From Tillus elongatus (taxonomy: Eukaryota > Arthropoda > Insecta > Coleoptera > Cleridae), in assembly GCA_964006375.1 (NCBI GenBank), contig OZ023270.1, forward strand, positions 52,123,120 through 52,187,119: a stretch of DNA of 64,000 nt, read 5' to 3'. This document shows positions 36,511 through 47,059 of the stretch, piece after piece. Under the pieces are notes generated by a model, which saw only the letters and a program-made list of their open reading frames with translations, was not told where the DNA came from and searched no databases. The translations under genes were made by a program, and so were the position numbers. Every line of letters begins with the position of its first letter. The first letter of the stretch is position 1.

Positions 36511-37145
36511 AAGTATGCAATGGCTGGAAATTATTTTGCGCTATGAGGAAAATCTCTGAATGTAACTCAAAGTTAATAAGATGTTCACACTTTGAAAAGT
36601 GTTAATCGATAAAACACTAGAAATCAGGTTATATTTTTGTTCCATAATTACCTCAAATATTTTGTTTTTCTACCTAGTTCAAACTATTTTCTTCATTGAT
36701 ATCTTCTATTCCATCTCAAACAAATCGTTTCTGTGGAGTTCGAAGTGAAACATTTCTCTAGTTTGTTTACCTCTGTCTTGTAAAATATGTTTACATTTAC
36801 TGATGAAATCCAATTTCCTTTTCCGAACTTACTTTTGCATTCCTTTATAGCATATGTTATAAAACCAATTGTATTTGCAGTAATTTATAAATGCTTCTCT
36901 TCTAACATATCTGATTACACAGATAACCATGATTACATAGAAATTAAATCTACTTTGCAAAGTATACAATGGCTAGCAATGATTTACCGCTATATATCAT
37001 ATCTCTGAATATAACCCAAAGCTTAATAAAACTGTTTCAATTTTGAAAGGCATTAAATGACAAAATACTAGAAGTCCGATTATAGTGTTTCTTCATAATT
37101 AGTACCAATGTTTTACTTTTCTACCTGTTTCAAAATATTTTCTAA
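36511..37145 (+). repeat. Diverged direct repeat, period about 445 bp
   Basis: ATGCAATGGCTGG...TCTCTGAATGTAACTCAAAG...CTTTGAAA...TTTTTCTACCTAGTTCAAA at 36511-36690 recurs as ATACAATGGCTAG...TCTCTGAATATAACCCAAAG at 36956-37145. No coding potential is evident; origin unknown. Confidence 0.6.
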
Positions 37146-37225
37146 CTTACAAATGCTTCTGTTATAGCTAATATGATAAATTATACGACAGTGATCACAG
37201 AAAAATATTTCCTCATACATACACA

Positions 37226-37753
37226 TATGGTACCAGAACAGTTTCTAGGCGTGACAAACAGCTTTGCCAAGGGGTCCATTAAGTCCTGGATCAGAAACGA
37301 ACATCAGGTGTACTGGGCAGACCAGGGCTCACACATGGGAAGTCAGTAATTGAGAAATCCAATTTAAAGAGAGCTGTGGAGCTGCTAAATCTTAGCAGAG
37401 GACAGCTCAGAAACACCACAAGACTCTTGACGGTACACATGGCCGTCAAGAAACACTTGCATAAAATGGGGCGCTTCCAGGGGGACCTGGCGTGCAGACA
37501 CTCCCGCTAGGGGAAGGAACCAGCCCAGCACATCTTATGCGAGTGTAAAGCTCAGGACCGCAAAAGACTGCTCTACGATGAGTCTAGACCGGAGACAGGG
37601 CAATATAAAAATTCACCTTGCCAATTACTGTGCAGACTAGTTCAAGGCAAAGTGATTTTTCGAATGTGTAAAGTAGAAAAGACAATGGGCATGCACAATA
37701 AACCAAAGGCTGCGGTGCTATGACGCAGACGACCCCTAAGGGAGAAAAAAAAA
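37226..37753 (+). mobile_element. LOA-like LINE 3' fragment
   Basis: Homologous to 26468-27013 of the larger LOA copy (AGGGGTCCATTAAGTCCTGG, ATGGCCGTCAAGAAACAC, CAGCCCAGCACATCTTATGC) and ending in poly-A. It is strongly 5' truncated and carries small deletions and stops, so it is older than the copy at 24 kb. Flanking CATAT at both ends is a weak possible target duplication. Confidence 0.8.
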
Positions 37754-37828
37754 CCATATACAACGTAGTGCATTTGACAAGGGTTTGAAAATACAAAATT
37801 CAGACTTTAATATAAATTATATCTTAAC

Positions 37829-37842
37829 ATATATTTTCCTAA
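37829..37842. repeat. 14-bp target duplication, left of PLE-C
   Basis: ATATATTTTCCTAA here and again at 40713-40726. Confidence 0.8.
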
Positions 37843-38120
37843 TAAGTACACTTGGAGAACACCCAAATCACCACAACACATATTTCAGAGACCTTACGAT
37901 CGTTTCGTAGACAAAGTCTACATCTTCAGAGGAAGAAAAATTCTAACATAAAAAAACTAGAACCCGTATATTTATATCGCGTCAAAGTAAACGAGCTAGT
38001 CCGAAGTAAAGTTGTCGTCTAACAACGATCATTTGTTTATTGCGACAGTGAAACAGGTCGGAGACCTGCTTTAATCTTTTGGTCGACAAATTTATGACCC
38101 TTATCTAATATAGGTATTAC
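37839..38120 (-). repeat. PLE-C terminal inverted repeat, 3' end
   Basis: Reverse complement of 40393-40674 with no difference I could find by eye over 282 bp. On the minus strand it reads from GTAATACC through the ribozyme to TACTTATTA. Confidence 0.85.
37882..37943 (-). ncRNA. Hammerhead ribozyme in the PLE-C 3' repeat
   Basis: Minus strand: core CTGAAGA (fits CTGANGA), stem II GTAGAC-TTT-GTCTAC, GAAA, palindromic helix III ACGATCGT, then A at the cleavage position. Stem I pairs CCT with AGG and, beyond an internal loop, TTTC with GAAA. It lies downstream of the ORF in sense orientation. Confidence 0.75.
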
Positions 38121-38510
38121 AAGGACCGGAGTTCTTTAAAGAAACAGCACGTTTCTTTTCGATCTAGAATTTACTATGTGGATATTAGTTCATGCCGACA
38201 AAGACATCTGGTGCGATAACAAACCGTAAACTCAACTCATCTCTTTTAAAAATAGAAAACTAAAACCCAGATGTCTGTCTCACCGTGTTAACTTTAACAA
38301 AGGAAAATAGTTCAACTAAAATACTACATACAAACTATATTTATATTGATTTTAATTCTACGTGAAAATATTTATCTTGACTACATATATACAACAACCG
38401 AAACCGGTATTTAAATCAAGAAAAACATACTAATTAGTATATGTATAAACCGGTCGAGTTATTGGCAATAATTTATTGTTCTACCAGACAAATTAGGAGT
38501 ATTTAAGTGG

Positions 38511-40415
38511 TCAAATGCAAAGAGAGAACAAAGAGCTAGAAATTACAGGTGCCGCACGATTTAATGAAGTTTTGTTCTTAATAGACCTTAATATAAAAAT
38601 ACTTTCTAATGAATCAAGCATAGTTTGATGTCTGACATTTTTGACAAGTTTCAAATTTTCTTTGTCAATGTGGTGGTTATTATCCCATATATGTTGTGCC
38701 ACACATGATTTGTCCACCGTACCATATCGTAACTGTGAGAGATGTTCACGAAATCTGGTGGCTATGTTTCTTCTAGTTTGGCCCACGTATTTAAGATCAC
38801 AATCTTTGCAACTAATCTCATAAATTCCAGACATTTCCGTGACTTGGTCTTTGTCTTTCGTATTACCCAACAAATTTTTTAAATTACTTTTCGTCGAAAA
38901 CGTCAAATGTAAATCGGCTTTCTTAAAAATACATTCCAAACCCTTTGTGATTCGTGGTTCATAAGGTAAGCACACAAATTTTTTCTCGATTTTATCATTC
39001 TTAAATGTCGTACATTCAGATATCAACTTCTTTGTTCTGTGTTTGTTAACTAATTTGTCTATTAAACCATCCGAGTAACCGTTATATCTCGCCACATTTT
39101 TTATGTATTTTAATTCTGTATTAAATCTATTTTTACTCAACGGAAATTTGATCAATCTATTAACTAAGAAATTTAAACTAGCCGTTTTTTGTGCAAACGC
39201 ATGATGTGAGTCATTAGGAATATAACTAATAGTAGCCGTTTCCTTCCTATAGACATCAAATTCAAGCGAGCATTTATTTTTGATAACTAGTACATCTAGG
39301 AACGAAAGTTTATTGTTGTTTTCTATTTCGTGGGTAAATTTTATTGAATCAAATTGACTATTTAGTTTTTCAGTAAATTCTTCTACCTTACATGTATTTG
39401 TGTCAAACACTGCAAAAATATCATCGACATAACGAAACCAAACTCTAGGGAAATATCCACTTTTATTTTTTAAATCCGTCTCAAATCTGCTCATAAACAA
39501 ATCTGCAATAAAAGGCGATAATGGATTGCCCATAGCTGTGCCTTCAGTTTGTTCAAAGAACTCATTGTTAAATTGGAAAATATTTTGTTTTATACAAAGG
39601 CTAGTTAGAGTTAAATATTCTTTGCAGACGTCTTGACTTATATTGTTCAATTTTAATAATTCTTCCAAATACTCCAACGTTTGTTTTGTGGGTACACTAG
39701 GAAATAATGACGTCACGTCGAACGACATCAAAATCTCTCCTTCCAATAATTTAACATTTTTAATTTTATCAATAAAATCAAGAGAATTTAGCACCGAACT
39801 ACTTTTCTGTTTAATAGGTAGTCTTTTAAACTCGTTTGACAACCACTTTGCCAAATTATATGTTGGAGAATCTATAGCCGAAATGATAGGCCTCATTAAT
39901 TTTCCCGGTTTATGGATTTTCGGGAGACAATATTTTTTGGGGACTTTAGGATTAGAAACTTGTAAACGTCTTCTTAAATCCTTTGTTATGAGATTTGGAC
40001 ATTTTTTTAAACTGTTTTTAACTTCGTTAATCATTCTTGGTAACGGATTTTTAACTAATTTTCTATACGGCCCTGACTCTATTGCCTTACTCACTCGCTC
40101 TTTATAATCACTTTTGTCCATTATCACAACTTTATTGCCTTTATCCGACTTAATATAAAAACAATCCTTTTCTCGCAATTGTTTAACTATTTTCATTTGA
40201 TTATAATTTTTGTTTTTTGTAGGATTGTTTTCTTTTAGATTTTTAGAGATTTTCTTTTTACATGCTTCACGAATAAAGTTTTTTGAAGAATCCGGTAATT
40301 TTTTAATTCCCGTTTCTATACTGGCAACGACATCTAAAAGTGCTTCTTTTTGTGACTGTAATCCGAATTTTAACCCTCTGTTTAAGAGGTGTGTAATACC
40401 TATATTAGATAAGGG
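38511..40415 (-). CDS. Penelope-like reverse transcriptase with GIY-YIG endonuclease
   Basis: The frame is open from 40415; the first ATG is at 40196 (561 codons). The conserved PLE N-terminal motif LLNRGLKFG is encoded upstream of that ATG in the same frame, so the real protein starts earlier or needs another message. Domains: FYIKSDKGNKVVIMDK, CLPKIHKPGKLMRPIIS, ILMSFDVTSLFPSVP (first catalytic Asp), EGTAMGNPLSPFIADLF, VWFRYVDDIFAVF (catalytic DD) and NNKLSFLDVLVIK. A linker with NKHRTKK follows, then the GIY-YIG nuclease GIYEISCKDCDLKYVGQT with RNIATRFREHL. There is no stop or frameshift. It copies element RNA at a cut target site. Confidence 0.92.
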   Translation of the reverse strand, partial: PLSNIGITHLLNRGLKFGLQSQKEALLDVVASIETGIKKLPDSSKNFIREACKKKISKNLKENNPTKNKNYNQMKIVKQLREKDCFYIKSDKGNKVVIMDKSDYKERVSKAIESGPYRKLVKNPLPRMINEVKNSLKKCPNLITKDLRRRLQVSNPKVPKKYCLPKIHKPGKLMRPIISAIDSPTYNLAKWLSNEFKRLPIKQKSSSVLNSLDFIDKIKNVKLLEGEILMSFDVTSLFPSVPTKQTLEYLEELLKLNNISQDVCKEYLTLTSLCIKQNIFQFNNEFFEQTEGTAMGNPLSPFIADLFMSRFETDLKNKSGYFPRVWFRYVDDIFAVFDTNTCKVEEFTEKLNSQFDSIKFTHEIENNNKLSFLDVLVIKNKCSLEFDVYRKETATISYIPNDSHHAFAQKTASLNFLVNRLIKFPLSKNRFNTELKYIKNVARYNGYSDGLIDKLVNKHRTKKLISECTTFKNDKIEKKFVCLPYEPRITKGLECIFKKADLHLTFSTKSNLKNLLGNTKDKDQVTEMSGIYEISCKDCDLKYVGQTRRNIATRFREHLSQLRYGTVDKSCVAQHIWDNNHHIDKENLKLVKNVRHQTMLDSLESIFILRSIKNKTSLNRAAPVISSSLFSLCI

Positions 40416-40674
40416 TCATAAATTTGTCGACCAAAAGATTAAAGCAGGTCTCCGACCTGTTTCACTGTCGCAATAAACAAATGATCGTTGTTAGACGACA
40501 ACTTTACTTCGGACTAGCTCGTTTACTTTGACGCGATATAAATATACGGGTTCTAGTTTTTTTATGTTAGAATTTTTCTTCCTCTGAAGATGTAGACTTT
40601 GTCTACGAAACGATCGTAAGGTCTCTGAAATATGTGTTGTGGTGATTTGGGTGTTCTCCAAGTGTACTTATTAG
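40393..40674 (+). repeat. PLE-C terminal inverted repeat, 5' end
   Basis: Inverted partner of 37839-38120. It overlaps the first 23 bases of the open RT frame. Confidence 0.85.
40570..40632 (+). ncRNA. Hammerhead ribozyme in the PLE-C 5' repeat, antisense to the ORF
   Basis: Same motif as 37882-37943 on the opposite strand: CTGAAGA at 40584-40590, GAAA at 40607-40610. A full-length minus-strand transcript would contain one sense and one antisense copy. Confidence 0.75.
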
Positions 40675-40712
40675 TGCTCATCACAGGTTCCAGTTTTCAC
40701 ATAGTTCACATA

Positions 40713-40726
40713 ATATATTTTCCTAA
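40713..40726. repeat. 14-bp target duplication, right of PLE-C
   Basis: Second copy of ATATATTTTCCTAA. Confidence 0.8.
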
Positions 40727-40920
40727 TTTGAAAACCATATTGCCACAGAAAACTGAAAATCATGTGGTAACACTTTTATATAGTTAGTAACAATGATCTG
40801 TTTTCTTAAATCAAAAATATTTCCTATTCTGAAAAACATAATGCCACAGAAAACTGAAAATCATGTGGTAACATTTTTAATATTTAGTAGCAATGATCTA
40901 TCTGTTTTCTTAATTCAAAA
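40716..40920 (+). repeat. Two-copy tandem repeat, period about 100 bp
   Basis: GCCACAGAAAACTGAAAATC and ATGTGGTAACA occur at 40742-40774 and 40841-40873 with similar flanks. The first unit borders the PLE-C insertion point. Confidence 0.7.
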
Positions 40921-41516
40921 ATATTTAATTTATACATTATATTTGTTTTCTATGGATGTCAATATTTTGTTTATTTCATTACAACATGTGGTATAATTGC
41001 TGATGAATATTGTGCATAATTGACTGCTGAGGCCATAAAAAATTTTTTAGACGTAGTAGGCAAAGTAACACAATCCATATAATGCATATGTAATATATAA
41101 AAATTCACTAAAAATTGTTCGTGTAATATTTTATATGTTTATATATTCTTCTATAATAAAAAATCAAAATCCATGTTTTTAAAAAAAGATACAAGTAAAT
41201 AATTTCAAGCATTTTAAAATACTTTGGTTGCTTGTTTAGTGTCACAAATAAACTGTTTAGCTGCTATAAAGGGTAATATCATTTGCATGTCCATTTTGAG
41301 TGTACTCTACATCATTGAGTAAGAAAACAGTATTGCAAATATTAAACTTAAAATTTTTGTGCAGGAAAAAATGTAAACTGAAGAAAAAAAATTAATATCC
41401 ATAAACTACATATTTAGAATAAAGATTAGCATAAAGTTTTCCAATAGTCCCTATTTCATTTTATAAATATTAACATATTTTTCGAAAGTAAAAATGTTTA
41501 AGAGATAAGAATTTTA
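40921..41516. other. Unassigned AT-rich sequence
   Basis: A short HINE-like string (AAAAATTCACTAAAAATTG near 41100) is the only recognisable piece. Confidence 0.4.
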
Positions 41517-41590
41517 TAGAGCCTCGTTGATCCAGGGGTAAGAACGTGTGCCTCAGAACCAAAGGGTACTAGGTTTAATTATTATTTTTT
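41517..41590 (+). repeat. tRNA-derived SINE head (possible)
   Basis: GAGCCTCGTTGATCCAGGGGTAAGAACGTG...GTACTAGGTTTAATTAT resembles a degraded tRNA with A-box and B-box-like parts followed by a T-rich tract. The T-arm is too poor for a working tRNA. Tail limits are unknown. Confidence 0.4.
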
Positions 41591-41782
41591 TCGCTTTTCC
41601 ACTCATATTTACAGTTCCTTTTCCTCGCCCTACACCCTTATCAACTCCTGGTCCTGTAACTTTTTTAGAGGTTGTTTATAAGAAATGTTTGTTGTGGGTT
41701 ATGCACCTAGGAGAATCCTAAGCATGTTTCGGAAAAAAATTCTCAAAACCCTCCATGAGGTAAACTGCTAATTTACCAAATT

Positions 41783-41786
<4 letters not shown>
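41591..41786. other. Unassigned sequence, possible SINE body
   Basis: Reads TTTTCCTCGCCCTACACCC and CTCCTGGTCCTGTAAC. Could belong to the SINE-like head to its left, but no second copy was found in the window. Confidence 0.3.
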
Positions 41787-41867
<81 letters not shown>

Positions 41868-42058
41868 ATTTTGTGCTGTTTAGACAAATTAAATTCCCGA
41901 TTGTCACTTATTTTGTTTATTTTATTAAATTAACCCACTATAAAGATTTATCTAGAGATCTTGTATTTTATTTGTCCCTTTGGTAGTACCTTTCTTTTTA
42001 TAAATCAAACATCTTAATCTTATCAAAATTCACTACCATAACGCACTTGCTGCGTCCC
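41787..42058 (+). mobile_element. HINE 3' half
   Basis: A (TA)n core (41788-41862), divergent body, and an intact 3' end with AAAATTCACTACCATAACGC and the hairpin TGCTGCGTCC ending near 42057. Confidence 0.6.
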
Positions 42059-42067
42059 GAGTTTTTT

Positions 42068-42150
42068 TCGTTATGTGCACACACACAGGCATGCACGCAC
42101 TACTCACACACACGCGCGCGCACGTGCACGCACGCCCACACACACACACA
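42068..42150. repeat. CA/CG-rich simple sequence
   Basis: CACACACA tracts mixed with CGCGCGCG and GCACGCAC, an alternating purine-pyrimidine tract able to adopt Z-DNA in principle. Confidence 0.85.
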
Positions 42151-42448
42151 GTATTTTGTACGTGAAAGACGTGTCTTAAAAGTGGTGTGTTAGAAACCAG
42201 AAAAAGTTTGTGACAAAATACGAGTTTTCGATAAATTTGTACATGTTACACTGCCGGTAGTACGGTGTTGTTTTTCGTTTTTTAATGGACGCAAGAGTGC
42301 TTAGAAATATGTAAAACAAACAATCATGTGTTATTTTCGGTAGTTAGTGTATTGATAAGGCATTATCATAGTGAGATATTTCCGTGGCCGAAATTTAAAG
42401 GCATGATTATTTATTGCTATAAAAGCATTTAATTTAATTTTATTTAAT

Positions 42449-43892
42449 ATGAATGAACCTTATATGAGCAGAGTGTCTGACTACAGGGATTCTGCCGATA
42501 AAGCACCATCTACACTTGTGAACATCCAAAATGAACAGAACATGATCGACTCAGTCCAGCATACAGACAACATTGAAACAGAAGTTAACGTTTCAACACA
42601 AAACAACCATCATCAGCCATGTTCTCAAATGTATTCAAGGCAAAAAGTACCCTACAAAAGACCAGGCAATTATTTTTCCAACGATTGATGGTATACAGGT
42701 GAGAGATTCTGTAATATCAGTAGGAAAATTAAGGGCCTCAAAACATTCTCTACGCATCTCGCATGTCAAACGGTCGTGTTTGCATTTATTTGTCGTCAAA
42801 AACAATAGTCAATTCATTTATAGTTAAAAATGGAGGAATTAACATTAATGACATATTTGTACCAGTTCGCAAATTGATTACTCCATCAAAACGAATATTT
42901 TTTAAACGTGTCACCATACATTCCAGATTCAGTTTTAGAAAATTCTTTCAGATCGTCAAACATCAAGATGGTAAGTCCTATTTCTGAAAATGGTGCAGGA
43001 GTAGGGCTAGAACAATATAGGCATGTGATGAGTTTTCGTAAACAGGTATATATTATCGCTAATGATGAAGACGTAATTCCCAGCTCGATTGTGGTTAACC
43101 ACGAAGGTGGAGACTATAGAATATTTCTCTGCGATGACGTACTTACATGTTTTAAATGTAAACAAATAGGTTACATAACCGTAAAATGTCCGAGCACCGA
43201 ATTTGAAATCGCCCTCTCCACAGAAGAAATTTCAGCCAGAAATCCAAAACGACCACCACCTTTTTTAACTACAACTAATAGTATAGATGTCAACATCGCT
43301 AACCAACCAGACTTAAGCAAAACACAAGACAATAGACCCTCCGAACTCAAATTAGTATCAACCAAGGAAAAAAAGCAAAGTACCAAACGGTTACAAATAG
43401 ATCAGCAAGAACCCACTAGTGGCGCTGCCGGCGACTTATTAGAAAGAGAAAAGGAATTTAAAGCCCCTAGCGAAAAACAACCACCTAAAAAGAAAAGCGA
43501 ACAGCGACACAGAATCTTTACCACAGGTAACAGACGACTATGAAGGTACAGAATTTCTCTGGTGAAGCGAAAATCTGGCAATAGACTATATTACTTTCAC
43601 TGATTTCATGAAAAACGTAAAAAACGACGACCAACCACTTATTGTAGCTAGGAGATATACAGATAATATACAAGGTCTTCTAGAAATAATACAGTTAGCT
43701 AGAAAAAGTTTCAAGCAAAGAGCAATAAAAAAACGATGCAAAAGACTCGCAACTGCAATTAGAAAAGCTCTTCGATTAGAAAATCATGAAACCTTATCCC
43801 AGTCGGATTCTCTCACACTTTCACAAGGTTCCTTACAGAAGACGAGCTCCGCAGATAGCCTAGATAGTGTGGACACTACCACTAGCTATTGA
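42449..43892 (+). pseudogene. Tx1-like ORF1 (gag-like), frameshifted
   Basis: Three overlapping frames give MNEPYMSRVSDYRDSADK, then VRDSVISVGKLRASK, GGININDIFVPVRKL, and a long segment 42908-43543. The last contains a zinc-knuckle-like CFKCKQIGYITVKC, a Cys-Cys-x-Cys pattern in which the usual His is Tyr. It is followed by a proline- and lysine-rich tail. A further in-phase segment (43608-43892) is serine/arginine-rich. Such proteins bind LINE RNA. The knuckle substitution and frameshifts suggest loss of function. Confidence 0.6.
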
Positions 43893-43981
43893 TTTAGAAA
43901 ACTAAAAAACGACATTTAACTTTTATAACTGAGACAGTAACAAATACAGACTACATACACACAAAAATATAAGTATCACTC

Positions 43982-45001
43982 ATGGCTAGAAAACATTTCA
44001 ATATAGTATTTCTACAAGAAACAAATCTAAAAATTTCAGACCCCGCTTTGAATGTTTCCGGATATAATTTTCATCAAAATCACGCAGAAAAAGAATATAG
44101 TGGTACAGCAATAGGCATAAGACAGAACTGCTCGTTAGAGTCCATTCAAAGTGAGATAATATGCAGCTCATATATTCAAAAAACAACAGTTATGACCAGA
44201 ACCGAAAATACTTCTGAAACATGGCATCTCATTACACTATACATTCCTCACAGTGCACAAATAGCAAAAAATGTTCTGTCTCAGTTAGAAAATCACATAC
44301 AAAAATTGACGTGATCAATTTCCAGCGACAATATAATAACAGGAGGAGACTGGAACTGCACATTGGAACCACAATTGGACATGTATGGCTCTGCAGAGAG
44401 GCGTCCAGAAATATGCACAATTTTGCACACCATTATTCAGCAATTAAACTTAAAAGACCGCAGGAGGACGCTTAACTTAAATATGGGGATATACACATAT
44501 ATTACGTCAAAATCTCCGAAATCTGCCTCAAGGCTTGATTGATTTTATTGAAACGAAAAAATATCCGGCAGAATAAACTCTATAAAAATACCTACATCCT
44601 TTTCAGACCACCTCGCAGTTGGCATCGAAACCCATACCACACTAATAAATAAATATTCACCTCCCTCTTGGAAATTCGATAATCAGCTCTTAAATGATAC
44701 ACAATTTATAGAGAACATGAATAACTTCCTAATAACAGAGAATTAAAAAATATTTACAGAAGAGGATTTGGTTCACCGCTGGGACCAGTTAAAATTAGAT
44801 ATTAAAGGAATAATAATTCAATATAAAAGACAAAAACGACAATCGGAATTTCTAGAACTAAAATCTCTTAGAGAAGAACTGGAAATTATTCTTACAAAAA
44901 CAGGTGATGAACCCGATTTAGAAAAAACATCCGAAATATTCGAAACAGCAAGAAAATCGTACAGAAAAAAGGCGACTAGTAAACTAAATGATCAAAAGCC
45001 T
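43982..45001 (+). pseudogene. Tx1-like ORF2, endonuclease and linker
   Basis: HFNIVFLQETNLK (catalytic Glu), GTAIGIRQNC and, after a frameshift near 44320, a GGDWNCTLEPQLD motif typical of AP-type endonuclease. Several stops follow. The linker (44768-45000) is helical and charged and is cut by the HINE at 45002. Confidence 0.65.
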
Positions 45002-45862
<861 letters not shown>

Positions 45863-46983
45863 AAACTACAAACAATTGCTGATAGCTGACCAACCAGCAA
45901 TAATTCGAGATATCAGCGCACAAAAACACCTCAAAATTTTAGAACACAATGACAAGATCATATCTAATCGCCGCGAGTTATGCAGTTATGTAAAGCAGTT
46001 CTTTAAAAACAGGTTTGGTGCTTGTCCAGTTAACATTGACAAAGACAACAATTATACATAAACTTAAAAACAATATCTGATAACTCCAAGCAGACTGTGG
46101 GCACACCACTCACATTAGAGAAGTTAACAACAGCATTACGTACGCTCAACAAAAACAAATCCCCTGGAACTGTATAATTTTTTAACCAGTTTTGGGACCC
46201 CTCCCTAAGAAAGGAGATCTGCTAAAAATTGATAATCGGCGACCAATCTCTCTCCCTACAACTGACTACAAAATTATTGCCAAAGCCATCTCTATAAGAA
46301 TTTCTAATGTTATCGGCGAAGTAGTGTCGAGTGACCAAAGTTACTTGGTGCCAGGTCGCACAATATGTGACACCCTTCATCTGCATAGAGACATCATACA
46401 CTATGCCAACAAAGAACAGTTACAACTGGCAATATTAAGCCCTGACCAGCAAGCAGCCTTCGATCGAATTCATCACCCGTATTTATTCCACGTTCTCAGA
46501 AAATTCAATTTTGGAAATTACATAATAAATTCCATCCAAACTTTATACAACACGGCATCCTTCCATGTAAAGGTAAACTCTACCCTGACTAGCGAAATAC
46601 AGTTCCAAAGAGGAATTCGACAAGGATGTCCCCTGTCTGGTCCATCATTCTCTATCTGTATTGAACCATTTCTTAACATGTGTCGAACCTTCCTAAAGGT
46701 AATTCCTTTGAGAGACATTGATAACACAGCCGTAAAACTTACAGTATCGGCTTATGCTGATGTCTCCATATTCATTACACATGACGAAGAGTTTGACACA
46801 TTCCAACAGGTGTATAATATATATGCAAACCAATCCGGTGCAAAACTAAATTATTATAAATCACAAGGATTATGGACTGGTAAGTGGTCAGGTAGGCCCG
46901 ACAAGCCGCTTAATTACAAGTGGACATCTGAAAACATCCATGTTCTTGGGATAATTCTCTCAAATGATATAAAAACATACTGA
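45863..46983 (+). pseudogene. Tx1-like reverse transcriptase
   Basis: After a short upstream piece (45876-46061) the frame 46192-46983 reads GPLPKKGDLLKIDNRRPISL, TTDYKIIAKAISIRIS, DQSYLVPGRTICDTLHLHRD, LSPDQQAAFDRIHHPYLF and QRGIRQGCPLSGPSFS. At the catalytic box it reads SAYADVSIF, where the normal YADD-type motif has lost its second Asp to Val. The palm and fingers are otherwise in order. The first catalytic Asp position (SPDQQAAFD) is preserved. Confidence 0.7.
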
Positions 46984-47059
46984 AATAACTTACGAAGCCT
47001 TAAAAGAAAAATCCAACAGATCACTTTCAAGATGGAAAAACTCACACCCAACATTATCC

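Larger units (their letters stand above)
37843..40712 (-). mobile_element. Penelope-like element C, near complete
   Basis: A 2.87-kb element flanked by a perfect 14-bp target duplication. It has an uninterrupted RT/GIY-YIG frame and 282-bp terminal inverted repeats (37839-38120 and 40393-40674). The right end extends about 38 bp beyond the inverted repeat (to 40712). Each inverted repeat contains a hammerhead fold. The two repeats appear identical or nearly so, which points to a recent insertion. Confidence 0.9.

Noticed and set aside
37839..40674. Possibility that the PLE-C inverted repeats are an assembly artefact
   Set aside because: The 14-bp target duplication lies outside both ends and the right end extends 38 bp past the repeat, which an artefactual palindrome would not produce; long reads would settle it.
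41517..41590. Functional tRNA gene
   Set aside because: The T-arm and acceptor pairing are poor and a T-rich tract follows; a SINE head or pseudogene fits better.
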